A stretch of 64,000 bases of DNA from Acanthornis magna (lineage: Eukaryota > Chordata > Aves > Passeriformes > Acanthizidae). The stretch lies in assembly GCA_036785705.1 (NCBI GenBank), contig JAWUZG010000335.1:1-64000 (forward strand), in the 5' to 3' direction. The translations under genes and the position numbers were made by a program. Shown here one piece after another: positions 1 to 9,000 of this stretch. Numbering within the stretch: position 1 is the first letter of the stretch; every line of letters begins with the position of its first letter. The notes below the pieces were generated by a model. It did not search any database. It worked only from the letters and a program-made list of their open reading frames with translations, and had not been told where the DNA came from.

Positions 1-2500
1 CTGGGGGTTCTGGGGGTCGTTCTTGGGTCTGGGGGGTTCTCGGGAGGGTCCGAGGGTCTGGGGGAGAGGGTCTGTGAAGTTGGAGGTGGTCCTGGGGAGG
101 AAAATATTGGATTTGGGGGGGACAACCCCAGATTTGGAGGAAAAAACCCAGTGTTTGGGGGAAAAATCCTGGGATTTGGGGGGAAAAATCGGGATTTGGG
201 GGGTGGGAAATCGGGATTTGGGGAAAAATCCTGGGATTTGGGGGGAAACCCGGGATTTGGGCAGTGTGGGAAATTGGGATTTGGGGGAAAAAAACTGGAT
301 TTGGGGTGAAACAGCCGGATTTGGGGGAAAAGCCTGGAGTTTGGGGGGAAAATCTGGGATTTGGGGCGGTGGGAAATTGGGATTTGGGGGAAAAAAATGG
401 ATTTGTGGGGGGGGAAATAGGGATTTGGGAAAAAATCCTGGGATTTGGGGGAAAAATCAGGATTTGGGGTGAAACTGCTGGATTTGGGGGGAAGAAAATT
501 GGGGTTTGGGGAAAAATCCCGGGATTTGGGGGAAAATCCTGAGGTTTGGGGGGTCCTGGGGGGTCCCTGGGGGGTCCCTGGGGGTCTGGGGGTTCTGGGG
601 GTCGTTCTTGGGTCTGGGGGGTTCTGGGGAGGGTCCGAGGGTCTGGGGGAGAGGGTCTGTGAAGTTGGGGGTTTTGAGGGGTGGTCCTAGGGAGGAGAAT
701 ATTGGATTTGGGGGGGAAAATTGGGATTTGGGGGCAAAATTGGGATTTGGGGGGAAAAAATCGGGATTGTGGGAAAAAAATTGGATTTGGGGGGAAAAAA
801 ACAGGATTTGGGAAAAAAAAATGGATTTGGGGTGAAAAAACCCGGGGTTTGGGAAAAAATCACGGGATTTGGGGGAAAAAACTGGATTTGGGGGAAAAAA
901 GCCAGGGCTTGGGGAAAAAAAAAAACGGGATTTGGGGTGAAACCGCCAGATTTGGGGGAAAAACCCGGGGTTTGGGGAAAAATCCTGGGATTTTGGGGAA
1001 AAAACAGGATTTGGGGGGAAACCCAGGATTTGGGGGGGTGGGAAATTGGGATTTGGGGAGAAAAACTGGATTTGGGGTGAAACAGCCGGATTTGGGGAAA
1101 AATCCTGGGATTTGGGGGAAAAAAATCGGGATTTGTGGGGAAAAAACTGGATTTGGGGTCAAATTGTCAGATTTGGGGGGAAAAACCCAGGGTTTGGGGA
1201 AAAATCCTGAGGCTTGGGGGGTCCTGGGGGCAGGATCCTGGTCCTGGGGGGTCCCTGGGGGGTCCCTGGGGGTCTGGGGGTTCTGGGGGGTCGTTCTTTG
1301 GTCTGGGGGGTTCTGGGGAGGGTCCAAGGGTCTGGGGGAGAGGGTCTGTGAAGTTGGGGGTGGTCCTGGGGAGGAAAATATTGGATTTGGGGGGGAAAAC
1401 TTGGATTTTGGGGGAAAAATTGGGATTTGAGGGGGTGGGAAATCAGGATTTGGGGAAAAAACTGGATTTGGGGGGAAAAAACCCAGGATCTGGGGAAAAA
1501 AAACTGGATTTGGGGTGAAAAAATCCCGGGGTTTGGAGGAAAAAAACTGGATTTGGGGTGAAACTACCGGATTTGGGGGGAAAAACTCGGGGTTTGGGGA
1601 AAAATCCTGGGATTTGGGGGGAAAAACTGGGATAAGGGGGGGAAACTGCCGGATTTGGGGGAAAAAATTGGATTTGGGGTGAAACCGCCAGATTTGGGGG
1701 AAAAAAACCCGGGGTTTGGGAAAAAAAAAACGGGATTTGGGGGGGTGGGAGATTGGGATTTGGGGGGAAAAAGTGGATTTGGGGTGAAACCGCTGGATTT
1801 GGGGTAAAAAACTCGGGGTTTGGGGAAAAATCCTGGTATTTGGGGGGAAAAATCGGGATTTGGGGGAAAAAACTGGATATGGGGTGAAACAGCCGGATTT
1901 GGGGAAAAATCCTGGGGTTTGGGGAAAAATCGTGGGATTTGGTGGGAAAAATTGGGATTTGAGGGGTGGGAAATCGGGATTTGGGGAAAAAAACTGGATT
2001 TGGGGGAAAAAAATGGATTTGGGGTGGAACAGCAGGATTTGAGGAGAAGAAACCTGGGGTTTGGGGAAAAATCCTGGGATTTTGGAGAAAAAACAGGATT
2101 TGGGGGGAAACCCGGGATTTGGGGAAAAATCCTGGGATTTGGGGGAAAAAATAGGGATTTGGGGGGGTGGGAAATTGGGATTTGGGGGGAAAAACTGGAT
2201 TTAGGGTGAAACAGCCAGATTTGGGGAAAAAGCCCGGGATTTGGGGGAAAAAAATCGGGATTTGGGGGGGTGGGAAATCGGGATTTGTGGGGAAAAAACT
2301 GGATTTGGGGTCAAATTGCCAGATTTGGGGGGGAAAACCCAGGGTTTGGGGAAAAATCCTGGGATTTGGGGGGAAAAATCGGGATTTGGGGGAAAAAAAT
2401 GGATTTGGGGTGAAACAGCCAGATTTGGGGGGAAAAACCCAGGGTTTGGGGAAAAATCCTGGGATTTGGGAAAAATCAGGATTTGGAGGAAAATCCTGAG
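1..2500. repeat. UFC1 intronic minisatellite with higher-order structure
   Basis: This intron stretch is built of about 20-24-base units of the form GGATTTGGGG(G)GAAAAA. A longer block beginning CTGGGGGTTCTGGGGG recurs at about 1, 586 and 1274, giving a higher-order period of roughly 585-690 bases. The G-rich strand is the gene's sense strand. Long open frames across it are repeat artefacts. Confidence 0.9.
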
Positions 2501-3235
2501 GTTTGGGGGGTCCTGGGGAGATTCTTGGGGAGGGTCCTGGGTCTGGGGGGGTCTGGGGGGGTTCAGTGAAGGGTCCCAGGGCTGGGGGGGTCCTGGGGAG
2601 GGTCCCATGGGTGGGAGGTGCTAAGGGGGGGGTTCAGGGGAGGGTCCGAGGGTTTTGGGGGGTCCTGGGGAGGGTCCGAGGGTTTTGGGGGTCCTGGGGA
2701 GGGTCCGAGGGCTTTGGGGGGTCCTGGGGAGGGTCTGAGGGCTTTGGGGGGTCCTGGGGAGGTCTGGTGAAGGGTCCTGGGGTTGGGGGGGTTTCGGGGG
2801 GTGGTCTTGGGGTGGGTTTTGGGGTTGGGGGGTCCTGGGGGGACTCCTGAGGGGGGTCCCGAGGTTTTGGGGGTCCTGGGGGGTCTCAGGGGGGGCTGAT
2901 GGGTCCCTCCTGCCCATGGGGGGGTCCTGAGGGGGTCCCGAGGTTTTGGGGGTCCTGGGGGGTCCCAGGGGGGCCTGACAGGTCCCTCCTGCCCACAGGG
3001 GGGTCCTGGGGGGGTCCCGAGGTTTTGGGGGTCCTTGGTGGTCCCAGGGGGGGCTGATGGGTCCCTCCTGCCCACAGGGGGGCCCTGGGGGGTGGTCCCA
3101 AGGTTTTGGGGGTCCTGGGTGGTCCCGGGGGGGCTGATGGGTCCCTCCTGCCCATGGGGGGGTCCTGGGGGGGGTCCCGAGGTTTTGGGGGTCCTGGGGG
3201 GTCCCAGGGGGGTCTGACAGGTCCCTCCCCCACAG
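2501..3235. repeat. UFC1 intronic repeat ending at the exon acceptor
   Basis: First come roughly 31-base units (GGGTCCGAGGGTTTTGGGG type). From about 2840 these change to an approximately 80-base unit that contains GGTCCCTCCTGCCCACAGGG, a copy of the real 3' splice site at 3231-3236. The splice-site element recurs near 2901, 2981, 3060, 3140 and 3220. Copies with AG at 2997-2998 and 3076-3077 are intact; two others have CATG in place of CACAG. Confidence 0.85.
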
Positions 3236-4034
3236 GGGGGGCAAGATCTGCCTCAGTGACCACTTCAAGCCCCTCTGGGCCAGGAATGTCCCCAAATTCG
3301 GGCTGGCCCATCTGATGGCCCTGGGGGTGAGTGGGGGGCCACGGGGAGGTGACATTGGGGGGGTGACATTGGGAGGGTCACGGGGGGTGACATTGGGTGG
3401 GGGTGACATTGGGGGGGTGTCACTGGGGGTGACATTGGGGGGGAGTCACAGGAGGTGACATTGGGGGGGTGTCACCCGTGTGAGGGGTGACACTCAGGGG
3501 GTGTTGTCACCTGTGGGGGAGGTGGCACTGGGGAGAGGTGACACTGTAGGGGTGGGGAGGTCACCTATGGCCGGGGGGGAGGTGACATTGAGGGTGTCAC
3601 CTCTATGGGGGTGTGACACCGGCGGGGGGGATTTGTCACCCATTGGGGGGTGGGGTGACACAGAGGGGGGATGTCACTCCATGGGGGGTGTGGGGTGACA
3701 CTGGGGGATTTGTCACCTTTTGGGGGGTGTGACACTGAGGAGGGGCTGTCACTCCAGGGGGGGTGTGGGGTGACACTGGGGGATTTGTCACCTTCGGGGG
3801 GGTGTGACACTGAGGAGGGGCTGTCACTCCGTGGGGTGACACCGGGGGATTTGTCACCCATTGTGGGGGGGCTGTCACCCATGGGAGCAGGGGGTTGTGA
3901 CCCTGAGGGTCGGTGACACATTCTGGGAGTGTCCCCCATGGCGGTGACCCCTGTCCCCACAGCTGGGTCCCTGGCTGGCCGTGGAGATCCCCGACCTCAT
4001 CGCCAAAGGCCTCATCCAGCACAAGGACAAGTGA
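3236..4034 (+). CDS. UFC1: UFC1, last two coding exons (5' part outside window)
   Basis: UFC1 is the E2-like enzyme that takes activated UFM1 from UBA5 and passes it to the UFL1 ligase complex (UFMylation, ER and ribosome quality control). Two exons are visible: 3236-3326 and 3963-4034, with TGA at 4032-4034. Both are bounded by AG acceptors, and the first ends in a GTGAGT donor. The peptide contains [20 protein letters not shown] followed by [20 protein letters not shown], which is the conserved C-terminal part of UFC1. It ends HKDK, a few residues earlier than my recollection of the human end. The catalytic cysteine lies in upstream exons outside the window. Reading frame and exon phase (R split before GGK, then phase 0) agree with the family. 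USP21 follows downstream in the same direction, as in mammals. Confidence 0.95.
3327..3962. repeat. UFC1 last intron, GTGACA-type tandem repeat
   Basis: The whole intron between the two visible UFC1 exons is repetitive. It begins as GGTGACATTGGGGG units and becomes units with GGTGACACTGGGGGATTTGT alternating with GTGTGACACTGAGG. No other gene or RNA was seen in it. Confidence 0.8.
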
Positions 4035-4128
4035 CCAAGGGGACTTTGGGGGGGTGTCACCCCCAGGGGGGTACCCCCCACCCCTCCCATCTTCCCCCAC
4101 CCCTCCCACCGCTTCGCTGCTGCTCCCC

Positions 4129-4134
4129 AATAAA
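4129..4134 (+). terminator. UFC1: UFC1 poly(A) signal AATAAA
   Basis: AATAAA lies 95 bases after the UFC1 stop codon and is followed by a T/G-rich stretch (GATTTTGTCCCGGTTTGTTA), which suits a cleavage site near 4150. The next gene's promoter begins only about 100 bases later. Confidence 0.85.
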
Positions 4135-4239
4135 CATTTCAGCCCCGATTTTGTCCCGGTTTGTTATTTTGGGGATATCGCGGAGGGGATTTGTCCCCAA
4201 CACCCCCGGGCTCTCCCCCAAAATCGCGACCCTACAGAA

Positions 4240-4430
4240 ATCCCCGAGGGGTGCGGCCCCTTTAAGACGCCGCGCCGTTTCCATGGCGACGCGCGGCGCC
4301 GGGGGCGTGGCCTGGCGAGCGGCGCATGCGCAGAAGCTCCGGCGAGGCCGCCGGGGGCGGGGCCGGGCCAGGGAGGAACAAAGATGGCGGCGGGTGCGGC
4401 GGGAGTTGTTGCCATGGCGGCCCGCGGGAG
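4240..4430 (+). promoter_or_regulatory. USP21: USP21 CpG-island promoter and likely noncoding first exon
   Basis: A CpG-dense stretch carries a perfect NRF1 palindrome GCGCATGCGC at 4322-4331, a GC box near 4354 and a YY1-type AAGATGGCGG at 4381-4390, where a transcription start is typical. A consensus-like donor follows (GGGAG then GTGCGG at 4431), so roughly 4385-4430 is a plausible noncoding first exon. The promoter class is seen directly. The exact start site and exon are inferred. Confidence 0.6.
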
Positions 4431-5280
4431 GTGCGGGGGGACCGGGGGGGGACCCGAGTGAGGGGCGGGGGGAGTCTGGGGGGGTGTCAGTGGGGGCTGG
4501 GGGGGGTCGGGGACAGCGGACACCCCCCCCAGGGGAGCCCCGGGGCCGGGCGGGGGGTGCGGGACAGGGCCCCGGGGGGCGGGGGGGGACCGGGGTGATG
4601 GGGGGGACAGGAGGGGCAGCGGGAAGCCCTCAGGGGGGGCTCCGGGATGGGGGGGGGACCGGCGGGAGGGGAGCGGGAGTTGGGTGAGGGCTGCGGGGAG
4701 GGGGCGCAGGGGACACCCCCCGTGAGGGACCCCGGGCCGGGAGAGGGGGGCGGGGCCCCGAGGGGCGGGGGGGGACCGGGCAGATGGGGGGGACCGGAGG
4801 GATTTGGGGTGGGGTCTGCGGGCGTGGGGGGACTGCGGGAACCCCCTTTGGACGGACCCCGGGTTGGGGCGGGGGGCGCGGGGCAGGGCCCGGGGCGGCG
4901 GGCGGGGGGGACCGGGATGGTGATGGGGGACCGGGACAGGGGGCTGGGGAGGGGGCTGCGCCCGGGGGTCGCGGGGCGGGGGGTTGGAGGCTTTTCCAGC
5001 GGCCTGGCCGCCCCCGCCGGGCCCTTCCCGGCCCAGGCCTCGGGGCTCCTGCCGCGTCCCCCCCACCAACCCGGGGGACAGGGGGGGTTCGCCCCCCGCC
5101 CCTCCGGGGACACCCATCACCCCCGCGGTGTGAACCGGGCACCGGCAGCCTCTGCCCGCGGCCTCCCCATCCTCACCGGGCTGCCCCCGCCATCCCCCGG
5201 CCCGGGGAGCAGGACCCGGCTTGGGGGGGACTCAGCTCCCGGTGGTCCAAACCCCTCCGTGCCTCACCGGGAGCCTGGCA
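4431..5280. other. USP21 5' intron, CpG-island body
   Basis: Very G-rich, CpG-rich sequence with loose GGGGGGACCGG repetition. Open frames exist on both strands but have no recognisable domains. I see no gene here beyond the USP21 5' region. Confidence 0.5.
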
Positions 5281-5760
5281 CAGGGCTGGGGGTCCCCGGG
5301 GTCGGTGACAAGGCCTGGGGCTCCCAGGGGCTCGGTGACAAGGGCTGGGGGTCCCCGGGGCTCGGTGACAAGGGCTGGGTGTCCTCGGGGCTCGGTGACA
5401 AGGCCGGGGGGTCCCCGGGGCTCGGTGACAAGGGCCGGGGGGTCCCCGGGGCTCGGTGACAAGGGCTGGGGGTCCCCGGGGCTCGGTGAAAAGGGCTGGG
5501 GGTCCCCCGGGCTCGGTGACAAGGGCTGGGGGTCCCCGGGGTCGGTGACAAGGGCTGGGGGTCCCCGGGGTCGGTGACAAGGGCTGGGGGGTCCCCGGGG
5601 TTCGGTGACAAGGCCTGGGGGGTCCCCGGGGCTCGGTGACAAGGGCTGGGGGTCCCCGAGGTCGGTGACAAGGGCTGGGGGGTCCCCGGCGCTCGGTGAC
5701 AAGGGCTGGGGGTCCCCCGGGCTCGGTGACGAGGGCTGGGGGGTCCCCAGTTGTCCCCTT
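5281..5760. repeat. 30-base minisatellite in USP21 5' intron
   Basis: About fifteen copies of a unit of roughly 30 bases, core GGGGCTCGGTGACAAGG followed by GCTGGGGGTCCCC. Copies differ by single bases and by one-base length changes in G runs. Confidence 0.9.
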
Positions 5761-5923
5761 GGTCTTCCCGGGACCCCTGTCCCCAGCGAACAAGGAGCAG
5801 CTCCTGCTGATGCCAAAGCTCTCTGTGACCTCCCGGGAGCTTGGCACGGGGCTGGGGGGTCCCCTCGAGGCTTGGGGGTCCCCCCTTGTCCCCCTGGTGA
5901 CCCTGTGTCCCCCCACCCCGCAG

Positions 5924-5979
5924 GGCCCCCGCCGACGGGACGCTGTGTCCGGCCGCCGGGCGCAGGGGGCTGTGAGCAG
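5924..5979 (+). other. USP21: candidate noncoding exon of USP21
   Basis: A 56-base, CpG-rich, ATG-free segment is flanked by CACCCCGCAG upstream and AGCAG then GTGAGT downstream, both good splice signals. It lies just before the first coding exon and would fit a second 5' untranslated exon. The evidence is only the splice consensus and composition. Confidence 0.4.
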
Positions 5980-6066
5980 GTGAGTCCTCCTTCCCCTTCC
6001 CCGTCCCCTCCCCCCCCGCACTGCCACCCTTGTCACCACCGTGTCCCTGTCCCCGCAGGCCCCGCC

Positions 6067-9000
6067 ATGCCCCAGGCCTCGGAGCACCGCCTGGGCCGCG
6101 CCAGGGACCCCGGCGCCGTGGTGACCGCGCAGCCCCGGGCGGGCGCCCGCCTGCCCAGCGGCCACCGAGCGCTGAGCCAGGAGCGCCATGCGGCCCCCAA
6201 CGGGCTGTCCCCGGCCCCCAAACTGCGCCTGCTGCCCCCCCGGCCCCCGCCCCCGCCCGACGACCCCCGCCCCAAGAAGCTGGAGCTGGAGCGGGGCCGG
6301 GCGGCCAAACGCGGGGAGCCTCCCCCCCGCGGGCCGGGGGGCCGCCGGGGGCCGGTGAAGGCCGATCACGGCGTGCGGGTGCCCGGGGGGGCCCCGCAGG
6401 TGCCCGGCAGTGCCTCCTTCTCCCTGCCCAGCGCGGCCGAGCGGCGCCGGAGCAACTTGGCCCGCTCCAAATCCATCAGCATCGGGGACCTGAGCCAGGG
6501 CGGCGGTGGCGGTGGCGGTGGTGGCGGTGGCGGTGTCCCCAGCCGCGCCGAGGACGTGGCGGTGGCGCTGAGCCGGCTGGTGCTGAGGGACTGCGGGCAC
6601 CCGCTGGGCGCCGGCGCGCTGGCGCTCCGGAGGAGCTCCTCGCTCCGCAGGGTCACCGTGGCCGCCGGGCCCGACGGCAAGGCCACCCCCCCGCTGCTGT
6701 CCGTGCGCCCCGAGGGTGGCCCCCGCACCCGCACGGACCCTCCGTACGGCCACGGCCCCGGCAGCCCCGCGCCCGGCCGGACCGAGGACAAGGCGGCCGC
6801 CGTAAGAGCTTCGGGCGGGGCGGCCGGGGGGCGTGGCGCGGGCCCCGGGGTGTCCCCGGCGTCGGGGATGTGTTGGGACCCCCGCGGTGTCCTCGGCGTC
6901 GGGGATGTGTTGGGACCCCCGCGGTGTCCCCGAGCTCAGGGATGTATTGAGACCCCCATGCTGTCCCCAGCCATGGGGACATGTTGAGACCCCCGCGGTG
7001 TCCCCGAGCTCAGGGACATGTTGAGACCCCCGCAGTGTCCCCAAGCTCAGGGACATGTTGAGACCCCCGCGGTGTCCTCGGCTTTGGGGACCTGATGAGA
7101 CCCCCGCGGTGTCCCCGAGCTCAGGGATATGTTGAGACCCCCGCAGTGTCCCTGAGCTCAGGGACATGTTGAGACCCCCGCGGTGTCCCCGAGCTCAGGG
7201 ATATGTTGAGACCCCTGCAGTGTCCCTGGCTTTAGGGACATGTTGGGACCCCCGCGATGTCCCCAGCCTCAGGGACATATTGAGACCCCCACGGTGTCCC
7301 AGCTTCAGGGACATATTGAGACCCCCATGCTGTCCCCAGCCGTGGGGACATATTGAGACTCCCGCAGTGTCCCCAGGCTCAGGGACACATTGAGACCCCC
7401 GCAGTGTCCCCAGCCATGGGGACATATCCAGATCGCCGCAGTGTCGCCAGCCATGGGGTTGGTGACATCGCCGGGGTGGGACAGTGGTGGTCTCACCTGT
7501 CCCCGCTCCAGTCCTCTTTTGGGGACCCCCACGGTTCTGGGGGGTCGGTGCTGTCCCCCACAGCTCAGGGGATCCGGGGGTGGCCGGCGCTGTCCCCCAC
7601 AGCTCCAGGGTGGCCTTGCTGTCCCCCTTGGCTCCGAGGGGACCGGGGCTCGCTGGTTCCACTCCCCACGGCTCCGGGTGGTCCCGGGGTGAGCGGTGCC
7701 ATCCCCGTGGCACTGGCGTGGCCGGGAGTGACCAGTGCCATCCCCGGGGCTCGGGGGTGGCCGGGAGTGACCAGTGCCATCCCCGGGGCTCGGGGGTGGC
7801 CGGGAGTGACCAGTGCCGTCCCCGGGGCTCGGGGCTGGCCGGGAGTCACCAGTGCCGTCCCCGGGGCTCGGGGCTGGCCGGGAGTGACCAGTGCCATCCC
7901 CGGGGCTCGGGGCTGGCCGGGAGTGACCAGTGCCGTCCCCGGGGCTCGGGGCTGGCCGGGAGTCACCAGTGCCGTCCCCGGGGCTCGGGGCTGGCCGGGA
8001 GTGACCAGTGCCATCCCCGGGGCTCGGGGCTGGCCGGGAGTGACCAGTGCCGTCCCCGGGGCTCGGGGCTGGCCGGGAGTGACCAGTGCCGTCCCCGGGG
8101 CTCGGGGGGGGCCGGGAGTGACCAGTGCCGTCCCCGGGGCTCGGGGGTGGCCGGGAGTGACCAGTGCCGTCCCCGGGGCTCGGGGGTGGCCGGGAGTGAC
8201 CAGTGCCATCCCCGGGGCTCGGGGGTGGCCGCTGCCCTCCCCGTTTCCGCATCCGCCTCCCCCCGCTCCATCCCTCACCTGCCCGGCCACGTGTGGGGGG
8301 ATCGTAATCCCCGAAATCCCACCGGGCCGCAGGGACACGGCCTTGTCCCCCCTCGGGGTGTCCCCAGCGGTGCCACCGGGGGTCCCCCGTCCCCGCCGAG
8401 CCCCCGCCACCCCTCGGTTCAAAGTGGGCAGGGGGCTTTCGGGGGGTGTTTACCTCAGCACCCTCCGCGCTGTCCCCCGGAGCGGCTCCGGCTAATTAAT
8501 CCCCCCGGGATGAGCCTCCCGCGCGGCCCAGAATAGCCGGGGGAATCGGATCAGCTAATGAGCTGAGGGGGAGGGGACACTCCGGTGGCTGGCAGCGGTG
8601 CCACCCGTCCCGCGGAGCCATCCCGGAGCCGTCCCGGTGCCACCATGCCGGGGCTGCAGGGAGCCACGCTGGTGGAGCTGCCGCGGAAGCTGCACCGCTC
8701 GCTGGTGACCCGGCGGGAGCTCCAGGGCCGCGGCACCGACATCTCCGAGTCCGTGGTGCACACGGCGGTCATGGGGCTGCTGCTGGTCACCGGCGAGGTG
8801 AAGCCACCGCCGCCGCCGGGGGACGGCCGGGGGGACGGGGCGGCGGGGGCGCGGCTCACGGTGTGCCACTCGCTGTCCCCACAGACGCACCACACGCTGC
8901 TGCTGGGCTCGGGCCACGTCGGCCTCAGGAATTTGGGCAACACGGTAAGTGGCCGTGGTCACCCGGACCCTCGTGGCCTTCTGTCGTGGGGTGCGGGAGG

